From assembly GCA_022570795.1 (NCBI GenBank), contig JAKUDP010000002.1, positions 682,001-746,000 on the forward strand: a stretch of DNA of 64,000 nucleotides. Direction: 5' to 3'. The DNA is from Sphaerulina vaccinii (Eukaryota; Ascomycota; Dothideomycetes; Mycosphaerellales; Mycosphaerellaceae). Both the position numbers and the translations under genes were made by a program. Of this stretch, positions 1-11,565 are shown piece after piece. Under the pieces are notes generated by a model. It searched no databases. It saw only the letters and a program-made list of their open reading frames with translations, and was not told the origin of the DNA. Within the stretch, counting starts at the first letter, position 1. Each line of letters opens with the position of its first letter.

Positions 1-116
1 CCGGAAGCTTCCAGTGACTAGTCTCCGCTTCGAATTGTCTCTCTTACTTGTGAAGGGTTGGATGCGCAATGGCACGATCCCGCTTCGATGGCGCGAGAAA
101 CAGTCCACAGCTTTGC

Positions 117-1085
117 TCAGACCTTCTTACAAATCTCCTTGTGACCATGCTTCCAATCGAACTTCGGGCACTTCTTACTGCAGTACCTCGCTCCCTTACA
201 CTTGCTGCACTTAAGCAGAGCGGCGTCATCAGGTCCAGGGACAACGCCGCAGCCGGTACAGCCGTTCATTCTGCCCGCTCTCACTTGCAAAGGATGGACA
301 TCTGCCTGAATACAAGCCTTGAGGTGTGCATCCATGTCGGCGATATCACCCTCTCCGAACACCGGAGCGTGCATCCAGACGGCATCCCAGTCTGAACCCT
401 CACCGAAGATCTCTTCGATGCTCAAGGGGTGTTCGTCTTTGGTCGCTGGGGTGAGCCAATTCTGATCGCGGAGCAAGTTCGAAGCCGCTTTGCCTTCTTC
501 TGTAGTTCGACGGGTATGCAGCCAGGCCTCTTCCAGACGCGCAAGAACTCGCTCGCGCCACAGCGTCTGCCATTCCTCCGCCTGAGATAGCTGTTGATGC
601 CATATCCGGCCGAAGCTAATGTGCGGCGCTTCGATTCTGAAAGCCAGGCAGGTGGCAATCCAAGGTCCCATGTTGAACTCTCGCTCGAAAATGACCCGTC
701 GATCAGCAGGTGTTGACTTGGCCCAGAAATTGGAATCCTTCTCTCGAACAATGATCGCCGCTAACCAGGAGTCGAAGATGACTCGCGACTGGTTCATTGC
801 AGCCTCCCTCCAGACTATCTCCACCTTCAATGCGGCCTGCCATCCCGACTCGAGCTCTGCGTCGCTCACATAGGCTGGCTGATTCTCCTTGAGAAAGTCC
901 TTGACAGCCGCCTGGCGCTCATCTTGCGCCAGGCCGCCAAGAACACAAGCTGCGGTGAGCACGAGATGTTCAACGCGCTCGGCGACGGTAAGCCCGGTCA
1001 CCAACGGCCACTCCTCGAATCTCGCGTTGCTCGCCATTGTCTCTGCTTTGCTTTGTGTTTGCTGACTTGCGATGATTGTGCTCAA
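117..1085 (-). CDS. MYND-type zinc-finger protein
   Basis: Single-exon protein of 322 residues. The last 45 residues form a MYND zinc finger: a CxxC pair (CTGC), then CSKC, then YCSKKC and a closing H-x3-C (HKEIC). MYND fingers usually bind proline-rich partner peptides rather than DNA. The first ~260 residues are helical and Trp-rich with no domain I recognise, and there is no SET domain, so this is not a SMYD methyltransferase. Two in-frame ATGs exist, at 1085 and 1037. The second (MASNARFEEW) may be the true start, because the 16 residues before it are low-complexity Gln/Ser/Thr. The protein probably works as a cytoplasmic or nuclear adaptor. Confidence is high for the finger and low for any specific function. 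Confidence 0.85.
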   Translation of the reverse strand: MSTIIASQQTQSKAETMASNARFEEWPLVTGLTVAERVEHLVLTAACVLGGLAQDERQAAVKDFLKENQPAYVSDAELESGWQAALKVEIVWREAAMNQSRVIFDSWLAAIIVREKDSNFWAKSTPADRRVIFEREFNMGPWIATCLAFRIEAPHISFGRIWHQQLSQAEEWQTLWRERVLARLEEAWLHTRRTTEEGKAASNLLRDQNWLTPATKDEHPLSIEEIFGEGSDWDAVWMHAPVFGEGDIADMDAHLKACIQADVHPLQVRAGRMNGCTGCGVVPGPDDAALLKCSKCKGARYCSKKCPKFDWKHGHKEICKKV

Positions 1086-1180
1086 CAGAGGCGTGTAGGT
1101 TCAAGCGCCGAGGAGAGAGTGTGGTGTTTGGTGTTTGTGAGCGATACTGTGCGCAAGTCGTCTTCGCAGCTCTCTTATGG

Positions 1181-1426
1181 CTTGTTACTTCACTTTCGTT
1201 ACTAAGCTTCGTGCAGCTTCTGGCGAGAAGAATGTGTGCCTCGAAGGTCACTGGTGTGTCGTATTTGCCTGGGTCGTTGCTGGAGGCGCGGAGATGGACT
1301 AGTGTCAATAGAAAGTGCGGGTGTGTTGTGTTTTTGAGTGAGAATGTGTGCGAAGTTTCTTAGCAGCCGAACTGCAGCATACAAGCTAGTCGCTTCACTT
1401 TCGCCACCAAGCTCCACGCCATTTCA
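1181..1426 (+). repeat. Imperfect direct repeat upstream of the MYND gene
   Basis: A ~40-nt segment at 1181-1220 recurs imperfectly at 1384-1426. The shared core is CTTCACTTTCG followed by an AAGCT block. GTG/TTG-rich stretches precede both copies. It lies in the gap between the MYND start and the next gene (1086-1516), where I see no coding sequence. Confidence 0.4.
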
Positions 1427-1516
1427 CTGCTGCCTGACGCGCTCACGACAGAACACAAGGTAACCGGAGATGAAGATACGACACACCAAGTGAATTATTA
1501 CCATGCACGATTTCAT

Positions 1517-2284
1517 TCACTTCCTCTTCTTCCCACTCGAAACCTCCGACTTCTGCTGCAACTTCAACCCCTTCGCGATCCTCCCATACGACTCGAGCAA
1601 AATCCAGACAGGAATAGCAACCCACAACGCGGCATTGAAGAACACCAAGTACACCCACTTGTACATGAAATTATCCGTAACAAGATTTGGCGACCCCGTG
1701 AGCCATTCAGGCGCAAAGGTCATGAAGCCGCCATACAGCTCTGCCACAGCCAGAACAGTCATCCAGAACCACACATCAGCCGATTGCTTCCTCAATTTAT
1801 TACAGATAAGAACAGCAATCGGCCCAGCAATAAACACCGTCAACAACTCCAAACTGATGATGGTCAAATCACTCCCCTCCCATCTCTTATCAGCCTTAGC
1901 ATATTCCCGCCACAACGCAGCGAATGGGTTATTGCCATGTTCACTCCCATAAATCCTATCAGTGTGTCCTAAGAAGTATACCCCTGGAGGCAAGTACTTG
2001 CTCTTTGCCATACGATGGCCGAAGGCGGGAAATTGCTTGATCAGTTCGGCAGCGGAAGTGTAGCTGAAGAAGCAGTTGTAGAGGTAGGAGCCTTCGAGGG
2101 TGAAGTGTATCAGGGCATCGAAGGCGTGCCAGACGAACAGGATGCGGACTTTGTTGGAGGCATTGCGGGGGAGGAGGGCGAGGGAGGTTGTGTAGGCTGC
2201 TAGGAGGATTGCGACTGTGGCTCCTAGGGACAATATGGTTGTCGTGCTTATGATCGAGGGGGCTGCTGCTGGTAAGTCGTCCAT
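1517..2284 (-). CDS. EXPERA-domain (emopamil-binding-like) membrane protein
   Basis: Single-exon protein of 255 residues with about five hydrophobic segments: an N-terminal helix at residues ~12-35, then ~45-70, ~140-160, ~170-190 and ~205-235. The segment HAFDALIHFTLEGSYLY matches the EBP/EXPERA pattern of membrane-embedded His and Glu residues. A Lys-rich tail (SSGKKRK) could act as an ER retrieval signal. The family contains the sterol delta8-delta7 isomerase, sigma-2/TMEM97 and fungal paralogues. Fungal ergosterol synthesis uses the unrelated ERG2, so this protein more likely has an accessory sterol, lipid or detoxification role in the ER. Membership of the family is well supported. The substrate is unknown. 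Confidence 0.82.
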   Translation of the reverse strand: MDDLPAAAPSIISTTTILSLGATVAILLAAYTTSLALLPRNASNKVRILFVWHAFDALIHFTLEGSYLYNCFFSYTSAAELIKQFPAFGHRMAKSKYLPPGVYFLGHTDRIYGSEHGNNPFAALWREYAKADKRWEGSDLTIISLELLTVFIAGPIAVLICNKLRKQSADVWFWMTVLAVAELYGGFMTFAPEWLTGSPNLVTDNFMYKWVYLVFFNAALWVAIPVWILLESYGRIAKGLKLQQKSEVSSGKKRK

Positions 2285-3753
2285 ATCTGCTGCAGCTGTG
2301 GTGGTGATGTGGTGTGGTTACAAAGGAGACGCGATGTGAGACATCGGCAACATTGGACGCGATTTCTTGGCTCTGTCCATCATCTCCTGCTGTCAAACCT
2401 TCTCCTTCTTCTTACCAACTTGATGACATTATATTCGCATTCTCCCAGAAGATGGCGACAACATATACAAGCATGGCTTCAACTCATCTAATGTGGTACC
2501 GCAAGAAGTGCTGGTAGCCATCGTCAGATGCCTTGAGCTGCCGTCTGTTCATGCCAGCCACTCAACTTCCCAACACCCACCGCGCAGCCGCAGTAGACAC
2601 CTGTCTCAGCTCCTTTTCAGAGGACGCTCGTAAGCTGGCGATGGAGGGCTACGCAGAGCCGAACAAGATCATGCGAGGGGTCGAACCCAAGTCATATTAC
2701 TCAGCGGCCTCGACAATGCTAGCCGACTCAAGTCCTCAAGGTCAAAAGGATGTCTTATGCTATCTTGCACGAGCTCCAAAGCATCCCGATCGGTGTACGC
2801 GAAATGGCGTGTTGTCCACTAGCTGAAGATGGGAGGTCTCGAGAGCATGGCAACGCCGCTTTTCGCTTGGCCGCTGGGCGTAAGAGCCACATGTTGCAAT
2901 TCGCAGCACGGCTACTACAGTTCACTGACCAGAAGAACATCAAGAACTCCTCGATCATGCCAGTCTAGCATCTATCCCACAGTGAACTATTTCTTGGGCT
3001 TTGGAGGCACACAATGGTCATGCAGAGTACTCATACTCCTAAGCTCGAAGCGCTCAACAGCACATGGTCATACTCGTGGCATCACCGCCATGAACGAGAC
3101 ATGCGCAGGCTCAAATATCTGCCTAAACTTACGAAGCACGTCGACTGTATGGCAATAGCGGAGCTATTTCCTTGCTGCAGAGCTCACATGCCGGCTATAA
3201 GCAGGTATACCAGCGCCACATGGCTGCCACGCCCTCCATAAGTCAACAATACGCGCGCAGGCAAGTCTCTGATACTGCGGTGCCAAGGAATGCCATCTCA
3301 ATGGTCTGTCTTGACTTCGCCTTGCCCGTGGGGCCCCAGATTCAGCTGGCAAGTAAGGCGAGGGTATAGGTATATGGCTGCTGTATACGAGCCTTGCGAG
3401 ACGCTTCACGTGCACGCCACACTCAGACTATCTGCCTGCTCTCGCTACCGAACTCGAGACTTCACCAAACATTCTATTGTAGGCTTCCGCCCATATCGTA
3501 TGGACTTTTGGAACTTCGCCTATACCGCGGGGTTGATGGCATGGCATAGCTTATCTGGTACGAGATCTTTGGTCGGAAGCACGTGGCAAAGGACAGATGT
3601 GGCAAGAAGCTCCCTGCCTGCTGCACACAGAATCACGGCCAGCAGAAACAGAGCTACAAGTTGCTAGACTATAAAGGTCGAGACAGGCCTGCTTCTCGCA
3701 GCTCGTCAAGGTCAAGTGCAGCCCCTCTTACTCACCGAGCCCAGTCGCCCGAC
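2285..3753. other. Intergenic stretch, no confident gene
   Basis: About 1.5 kb between the EXPERA gene and the MFS gene. Short open frames (for example 2533-2826 and 2750-2968, plus strand) have no recognisable domain, no consistent splice sites joining them and no good start context. They could be relics. The last 100-200 bases presumably hold the MFS promoter, but I see no specific site. Confidence 0.4.
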
Positions 3754-5435
3754 ATGGCCGCCCCCTTCTCTACACAGCAAGTTGAGACTCGCTACTCCAC
3801 CTCCGGCGATGTCACGCCCATCCGCGAGAAGGCCGAACTCACCCACATCGAGAAGGCAGAGCTCGATACCACGAGCAATGAAGTCCCATTCATCGACCCT
3901 GAGAAGCAGAGAAAGCTTATACGCAAGATTGACTTGCATGTTCTTCCGCTTGTCATGCTGCTCTACCTCAACTCTTTCATCGACCGGTACGTATCATCAT
4001 ACCAACCAAGACGCATGGTCTAACATATACCAGAGTAAATATTGGAAACGCTCGTCTCTACGGCCTCGAAAGAGATCTCGGAATGCAAGGAAACCAATTC
4101 CAGATCGCGGTCTCGATTCTCTTCGTCACTTATGTGATCTTCGAATTGCCTTCAAATCTGGTTATGAAGAAGTATGTGCGACCTTCGAGGTGGATCGCAT
4201 CGATCACTATGGGCTGGGGACTTGTCGCAACCTTCTCTGGCTTCACTCAGTCGTATGCTGGACTTATCGTCTGCCGGTTGCTTCTTGGCGCTACAGAAGC
4301 TGGTCTGTTCCCGGGAATGGTCGTCTATCTTACGTTCTTCTACACTAAGAACGAGTTGGCACTGCGCACAGCCTATCTTTTCGTCTCAGCAGCTATCGCA
4401 GGATCAATTGGTGGGCTCTTAGCTTATGGTATTGGATTCATGGATGGTCTCGGTAAGTGAGCTCTGCAAGTTGGAGTCTCGAAACACTGGCTAATTGTTC
4501 CCCGCAGGCGGCTACTCCGGTTGGCGATGGATCCTCATCATCGAAGGAATTCCAACAATCATCCTAGCAGTCGTATGCTGGTTTCATCTCGCCGATGATG
4601 CAAATAATGCGTACTTCCTCAACCAAGAAGAGCGAGATCTCGTCGCTGCTCGCCAAAAAGCCCAAACAGGTGAGCTCTTATGTTGTCGATCTACCGCTTG
4701 AGCGCAATGCTGATCCTTTGCAGGTGTCACTGAACACTTTGACTGGCCGATAGCAAGAAAGCACTCAAGGACTGGAAGACCTACCTCTTCGCCGTGACGC
4801 AATTCTGCAACGCTTGCATGCTGTACTCATACAGTACCTTCTTGCCAACTATCATCTTACAGATCATGCCAAACTCCGGACGAGAAATCACACAGCTTCT
4901 CACAATGCCATGCTACGCTGTCGGCGCGATAGTATACCTCTCGCTCGCCTGGCTTTCAGACAAGAAGCAAATCCGCGGCCCAATCGCAGCTTCCTGCGGC
5001 GCAGTCTCTGTCATCGGATACGGTATCCTACTTAGCAACGCCCCTCCCGGAGTCCTGTATTTTGGATGCTGTGTCGTTGCAGCTGGTATCTATATCGCTC
5101 TCGGTCTCAACATCGCCTGGCTGAACACGAACAATCCTCGCTATGGCAAACGTACGACTGCTTCAGGAACCCAGATCATGCTGGGCAATATCGCTGGTAC
5201 TATTGCTCCTTTTTTGTACCCAACTGGGGACCGACCACGCTTCATCATGGGTCATGCTACCAATTTGTCTCTTGTGGCACTTGGGGTGTGTATCTTCACG
5301 TTCTTTCATCTGTATTTCAGTTGGGAGAACAAGCAGAGGCGGAATGGGAAGCTTGATCATCGCATGGAGGGTAAGACTGAAGAGGAGATTCTTGCTATGG
5401 GTGATGAGAATCCTAGGTTCATGTATACAACATAG
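3754..5435 (+). CDS. MFS transporter, anion:cation symporter (allantoate/vitamin permease) type
   Basis: Plasma-membrane major facilitator likely to import a small organic acid or vitamin-like anion (Dal5/Tna1-like family). Exon 1 is 3754-3986, intron 3987-4033; exon 2 is 4034-4452, intron 4453-4507; exon 3 starts at 4508. The first transmembrane segment begins at DLHVLPLVMLLYLNSF. Then come the family segments RLLLGATEAGLFPG and a WRWILIIEGIPT stretch. The natural third intron (4670-4723, acceptor TTTGCAG) leads into a frame that stops early. The C-terminal half (from ALKDWKTYLF, through 5435) is in another frame. One missing G near 4745-4746 would restore the usual FDWAD-type junction. Alternatively a weak AAAG acceptor at 4761 keeps the frame but loses ~13 residues. 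The family call is firm. Integrity of the gene is uncertain. Confidence 0.8.
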
Positions 5436-6212
5436 AGGAGGTCTTAGCGAAGTAGAACAAGGAACAGGAGTCCCACATGTTTGCAGCTGATGTAATGACA
5501 GCAGCTCCGCAAATTCAACAATCCTCCAGGCTCCATGTCGCTCACACCTTCACCTTCACGCTTATGCCAAACATACCACGATACAACGAGACACGCAAAT
5601 ATCGAAGTTGTCAAGAGCGCGCCCGCACGTTCTCTAGTACTGTTCTCGCACTGGGCATAAGGGAACCACTACTGCATGCTCGGAAACTTGCGACGCGTCT
5701 CTCTTACGATGCAGGCATCTTATGCCACTCATATCCTGGAGCTCTACTATATATCCACTCTTCCACGAATATGCTGTGGATACTAAATGCACATCGCAGG
5801 GTCGAGCGCGTACTTATATGAGAGCTGTCGGGCATTCGTACGAAGACATGGCCTCCCATCTGTGAGCAGCCAGGTACTGACGACTGAATCATCCTACCGA
5901 TTCACGATATATCGTAACAGAGGCCTCAAACATCCGATTCGACTGCTCGCAAGCTTCCTTCGACCACAGATATGGGAGAACCCGAAAGGTGTATATGACT
6001 CTAGACCTCCACGTTGTGTGAGGCCCCGCATCTCCACTCCTGCGCTATACCCTACCAGGTGATGTGGCTGTCAAACTGGAAGATGGCCGCGGTGCACATG
6101 AACGCGGCGCTACCCATCACCCGTCAAAGTGCCCTGTTAGCACAGCAATGATAAAGCTCTCAACCTCACCTGCTGTGAGATGTTCGGCTTTTCTTTCTAA
6201 CACACTAGCAAC
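5436..6212. other. Intergenic between MFS and GMC genes
   Basis: About 780 bases with no convincing coding region. It should contain the MFS 3' end and the GMC promoter. A pyrimidine-rich TTTTCTTTCT stretch lies ~20 nt before the GMC start codon. No other structure is apparent. Confidence 0.4.
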
Positions 6213-8236
6213 ATGTCGTTCATAGCCAATGTCCGGCATGGACTGGAACGGTCAACATATCAGCAGTTGGCCACTTACTTTGCAGTAGGATCTGTTGCTC
6301 TGTATATTGTCTCGAAGCTCTTGCGCGAACTGGCTCACAGGTTGTCTCCAGCGTAAGAGAATTCCTGCGAAGTCTTGCTCGAAGTATCGCTGACAGCAGA
6401 ATAGCATCCTACCAGGAGAGCCAAACACTGCTCTTCTCGCATCTCCAAGACCCAATACTGGCGATGTCACTGCCCAAGACCTGAGCAATGCTGTTGAGTA
6501 TGACTACATCATTGTCGGCACTGGAACCGCAGGCTGCGTGCTCGCCAATCGCTTAACTGAAGATGCCAACACCACTGTCCTCGGTATCGAAGCTGGCCAT
6601 TCAGATCTCAAGCAGATATTTTCTCGCATCCCCGCCGGATTCGGACGTCTCTTCGGCACTGCTGCAGACTGGAACTTACACACTCACAAGGAGAAAGGCT
6701 GCAATGACAGAAAGATGTTCTGGCCTCGTGGCAAGATGCTTGGCGGTTGCAGTGCTATCAACGCTATGATCTACAACAAAGGCGCAGCTGAGGATTTCGA
6801 TGAGTGGGAAAGTGAAGGCAATGCTGGCTGGGGCTACAAGAGTGTCAAGAAGTACATGACTAAAGCTGAAGGCTTCAAGCAGAACTCACGCTCAGTCCTC
6901 TCGACAGAGGAGCTTTCCGATCATGGCAGGGCAGGACCTTGGCAGACTGGTTACACACACGAAAGTCCCTTGTCGAAGATCTTCCTGGATGCTTGTGAAG
7001 CAGTGGGCATTCCTAAGGTAAGTGACTTCAACCGCGATGATTTGGTCAATATACTGACTTAGAGAGATCCGCGACTTCAACACGAAGAAAGGCATGATCG
7101 GAGCTTCTCAATTCCAGACCTTCATCGATAACAAAGGACAACGATCTTCGACAGCTGTTGCGTACCTGACCGAGAAGGTCGCGAGCCGCAAGAACCTCAG
7201 CATCGCCACGGGACAAGTTGTCACAAAGATCATCTTCGATACCACTGGAGCCGAGCCTCGTGCCGTAGGCGTCGAGATGGCTTCTTCTAAGGCTAGCCCA
7301 GTCCGCTACATCGTCAAAGCAAAGAAAGAAGTACTCCTCTCCGCAGGTGCCGTAGCATCACCTCAGCTCCTCAAGCTCAGCGGCATCGGCCCTGCTGCCG
7401 AGCTCAAGAAGCACAACATCCCAGTCATCAAAGACGTTCCAGCCGTAGGAGAAAACCTCGTCGACCACCTCTGCGGCATCACATGCTTCGAATCCAAGCA
7501 GCCTTCCCTCCAATATCTCTTCCACCCAGTCAAGTCTCTTCCAGCTCTGATCGAATGGCTCCGTTATGGTACAGGCGCCATGACAACCAACGCTGGCGAA
7601 TCAGGCTGTTTCGTCCGAACTGCCGATCGCGAAGACGCTCCCGAGTCTCTGCGAAAGAACGACTTATCGAGTGGCGGTAACGCACCAGATCTCGAACTCC
7701 TTATTGGTCCGCTCTCCTATATCGACCATGGCCGCACAGTAGCAGATATGAGCAAGCAATGGTTCTCCGTGGGACCTATCATGCTCAGACCCGAATCTCG
7801 TGGTACAATCACTTTAGCCTCATCCTCACCTTTCGATGCTCCGATAATCAATGCAAACTATCTGGCAACTCAACATGATCGCGACATGATGACCTACGGC
7901 ATGCGTCTCGCCCGTGACGTGGCACAATCAGCCCCATTCAAAGACGTTTTCAAGGAATGGTATCATCCGAAAGCTATGGATAAGATGTCTGATGCCGAAT
8001 TGCTAGAATCTGTAAGAAATAACTCGGAGACGATCTACCATCCCATGGGAACTGTGAAAATGGGTCCGAAGAGTGATAGTACTGCGGTCGTTGATGCGGA
8101 GCTCAAGGTGCACGGTATCAAGGGTTTGAGAGTTATTGATGCTAGTATCTTTCCTAAGCCTGTGGCTTGTCATCCTTGTGCGCCTGTTGTCATGGCTGCG
8201 GAGAAGGCGGCGGATATGATTAAGGCTGATAGATGA
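6213..8236 (+). CDS. GMC (glucose-methanol-choline) family FAD oxidoreductase, membrane-anchored
   Basis: Three exons: 6213-6352, 6405-7017 and 7067-8236, giving 640 residues. Both acceptors were chosen because only they keep the frame (AATAG at 6404; AGAGAG at 7066). The N-terminus holds a hydrophobic helix (TYFAVGSVALYIVSKLL) that probably anchors or exports the enzyme. The FAD-binding Rossmann motif GTGTAG is near residue 85, GMC signature 1 (GKMLGGCSAINAMIYN) near 160-175 and signature 2 (GAVASPQLLKLSGIGP) near 345. The catalytic region has YHPMGTVKMG near 574 and a second His in ACHPCAPV near 617. The second catalytic His is present, but the usual TNAP after it is PCAP. It oxidises an alcohol-type substrate that cannot be specified. 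It sits head-to-tail with the MFS gene, which suggests but does not show a joint function. Confidence 0.9.
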
Positions 8237-8817
8237 GTGCGTTGCGGTCAGCTCTGAAAGCTCAAGTCGATGGACATCCAAGAGACTACGGGTCCTGAGG
8301 GACTTAGTGCACCCAGATCATGAGAGAGAAGCTCAGGTAGACTCTTAGTTAGATTATGCATCATGCGTTATGATATTCATGTCGAATGCTTCTCTAACGG
8401 CGGCTTCCAGCCTAGGTTGTCGTTGCAGCAGATAGAGCATCAAAACGAATCCAAATGGCAAAAGAACAACAAAAACAACCAACAATGGCTGCTAGTTCTG
8501 TCGTTCCAGGTGTCCTCGCCAGGCTTGGCAGACCTGGGAAGCAGAACTCGAAGACTTGCCACAGTAACATTCATCAATGGCAACTTACGCGCTCAACTAT
8601 TCAGCTAAAGCTGATTGTTGAGAGGGGCAATGTGTGAATCGTATATGTATGTCAACGTCGTCCCTGAGGGGCCTTGAGGGGCCACTGAGTTCGAGGTCGA
8701 AGTCTTCGGTCGAGTCTAGGTTAAAAAGGACGAGTGAAGGGGCGTCACCGCAAGTGAAGCTGTGCGTATTATGCATTACGATATCTGTACATGTCTAACA
8801 GCCATCTTTACCACCTT
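8237..8817. other. Convergent 3' intergenic region
   Basis: A 580-base gap between the 3' ends of the GMC and HET genes. Only short open frames occur. A small duplication of a TGAGGGGCC element occurs near 8665-8690. I see no gene. Confidence 0.4.
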
Positions 8818-10749
8818 CTATACGTCGAAGCTCGCTTGCTGCTTATACCCGATTGACTGTAGCTCTTTCGGGTACACGTAGTAGTCCTTCAATTGGTCGA
8901 TGAACTGATCCCACATTCTATGCGTGAGCTTGCTATATTGCGCATCAATCTCAATCTCGTAGAACGTTCTCTCATATGAGTCCTTCGTCCGTAGCTGTAC
9001 ATCTTTGGAATTGAGGCCTTGGTTTTCAACGTCTATCTTGAGACTATTGATCAGGTGCTCCGGTGGACGAATAGCATACTGGAAATGTATGCGCATAGTG
9101 CCGCCTTGCACGGGACTTTTCGGCAAGGTATAACGCCTAGAATCATCTTGAGAGCCGATGCCTGAAGAGTTGACTTCGCTATTGGGAGTTGCAAACCTCA
9201 CGTGGGTATTGATAGTCGGTGGCGTAGGGCGCGGCGGAGAGTATCCATTCGTCGCAGATTCAGGTGATAGTGTCTGCCTCCTTGGAGTACTGTTGCTTCG
9301 CGCTCGAGGAACTTCAGGCGGCTTAAGCCCTCCGCGAGTTGATTTAGAGGTCGAATTGGCCCTTCGATGGCCGAAGTGATTGTCACGCGAGGGTGGTACC
9401 TTGCGCGTGTCAGCCTCGACATCCGTGAAGCCGTTGCCGTGTTTAAGTCTATAGGCGATGGGTTCTGAGAACGCGTCAGCGAGGGTTTCGTGCTAGCGGA
9501 TGGGATATTTACTCATGTTATTATAGCTCTCGGTTGCTCTCAGCAGCTCATCTATATGTGCCTTGCCAAGTGCAAAAGGTACAATAAAGAAGTGCTCCTC
9601 CTCTGTGTACAGCCATTCCTGGTCCTGAAGTGCTTCCTGTCGCACGAGTCGTTTGGGGAGCCTGGTTCGACCCTTCTTGATACGTAATGCGTCATCCACG
9701 TCTTCAACGGGTGTAGGAGCAGTCTTGGGACTGACACCATCTGCACTGTCATCTGCGGACTCCACTGTAGCTTGGAACGAAGGTCGATCTTGAGCGACAG
9801 ACCCAGCGTCCATGCTGTACTCAGTGTTGGTCCTGGACAAGATCGGTGGTCGTTCCGGTGCCAATAGCGAAGCTGTGCAAGGGCTCGGTCGAGGTCGTGC
9901 AACGCTGGGTTCCCGACGTCGTCGGTCTCGGTGTACTCTCTCAAATTCGATCTGGTCCTGAAGTCTCCACCTTGCTCTGTCTTTTCCTTCTCCATAGTTG
10001 AGATACATGTTGACGTTGAAGATTCCCAGTAAGCAGTAAGCCATATCTTCGCCTTTTGTGGTTTGACGATTCCTCATCCACGCCATCCTCTCCTTGATAC
10101 TGAGTTTCATACTGCTCGGAAAGTCGAACAACACTGCCTGCGAGATGGCGGTAATCTCAGAGATGCTTGCATTGAGGTTCTTTCCAGCTCCAGGACAATG
10201 GCTGAGTTGTGCTGCTCCAGGTCGAGTTCGTGTACATTTATGGCCATAGACTTGCCACTGACTTGTGAGAAAGACCACAGTCTGAGGCGCTAGCAGCTCC
10301 TGAAGTGTCCAGCCTCGAGTGAACCATTTGCTTTTGTAAAAGCTCTCTCTGGCAGCATGTCGTCGATCGGCCTCTTCGGTCATGGGCTCGACATCTGATA
10401 GATAAGCATAGCAGCAAGTAGCTTCGGCATACCATTTGCACATGCTATTGATAGATTCTGAAACTTCCTGGCTGTTGGTCTTGTCGATACAGCACGTATC
10501 GATCCAGATGTAGTCGCATTTTAGATTCGGACCTCGTTCATATGCAGTAGCATGCAGTCGTTTCACAAAAGCACAAAAGTCGACGACCTTCTTGTAGCCC
10601 ACTTTGTGGGTGTTGCGCTTTTTGAGGAAATCTCTGTAGGTGGTCTCATCCTGCTCCCATCTATGCGATGCTATCACGTATTCCGGTGTGTTGGCACCAC
10701 TGAACTCTTCTAGTTCAAGGCTGTGGATGTTCAGCAGTCTGATTGACAT
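8818..10749 (-). CDS. HET-domain (heterokaryon incompatibility) protein, two exons
   Basis: Exon 1 is 10749-9513, a 48-nt intron spans 9512-9465, and exon 2 is 9464-8818, giving 627 residues. The HET domain occupies about residues 20-200: YVIASHRW, then CDYIWIDTCCIDKTNS, then WYAEATCCYAYLSD, then the W-F-TRGWTLQELLAP block. The family triggers cell death or growth arrest on fusion of non-self hyphae and may act in NLR-like immune circuits. Residues ~270-340 and ~410-500 are disordered (Pro/Ser/Arg-rich). The C-terminal ~120 residues are folded and carry no known domain. The intron is a multiple of three, carries an in-frame TAG and has a CTGAC branch site. Retention would give a protein ending just after the exon-1 boundary. 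Confidence is high for the family and good for the intron. Confidence 0.88.
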
Positions 10750-11565
10750 GGCTGAGGACTGAGGTTACTCTGATTGATCAGGCACTCGGGCAGCAGCAGC
10801 AGGTCCTTATCCACCAGGATGGAATCACCGCTGACTGGCTCAGCCGCGTGGAGCCTCTGCATGTGCATTGCATGAAGGCTTCGGTTCCAGTGCTGGTATC
10901 GAAGGCCGTGGCTCTTAACACCGCGACGACGCGTTTTTGAGGACTGCGCACTGTAAGAAAAAGTCAGCAGCAGGCGGCCTCAGCAGCCTCTTCTTGTTCA
11001 GATGCAGGAATCTGAGAAAACATGATGTAGGTGCTCGCTAATGCGACCTCGGAACGCGATACATTGTGGACACCAGCCGCCAACTGAGGGCTGATGTGCA
11101 GATCAGGTCATTGGCTGCGCCACGGAATGTGAGCTATATTCAATGCCCACCATGACTGAATGCATGGCGCGTGGCTGTTGAGAGTGGTGTGGTATCTTAG
11201 AATTGAATGTAGAGCGGTGTTTGTTGAGGAGAGGAAGAAGAATGGAGAGTGGAAACAAGATCGGCGTTTCGGGCAAGCGCGATGTTCGACAAGCACCTGC
11301 CACAATTGTTGGTCTTATATGGATATACCATTTGTTGGGTATCTGTACAGTTAGGCAGTCTCTAGACATGCCTGAATCTATGTGATCATCGAGAAGGGCA
11401 CAGCATCCCAGACTCAGGTCATAACCTGCCGTCTCTCCCAAGCCTCGTCTAACAACGAGAGAAGAAGAGAATCGTAACACCATAAGCAGTCGTAACATAA
11501 CCAATCCAGTCTCTTTTTGCCAACCCCAAACGCCACGCTCCCATTGATCATCAAACAGTATTGTG
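10750..11565. other. Intergenic upstream of the HET gene
   Basis: About 815 bases between the HET start and the MDM34 stop. No coding region is supported. Open frames seen here on either strand overlap the MDM34 3' end or lack domain content. It probably contains the HET promoter and the MDM34 3' untranslated region. Confidence 0.4.

Noticed and set aside
9493..9495. In-frame TAG as evidence that the first HET gene is a pseudogene
   Set aside because: A canonical 48-nt intron with donor, CTGAC branch and acceptor removes it without changing frame, and the downstream sequence reads as normal protein.
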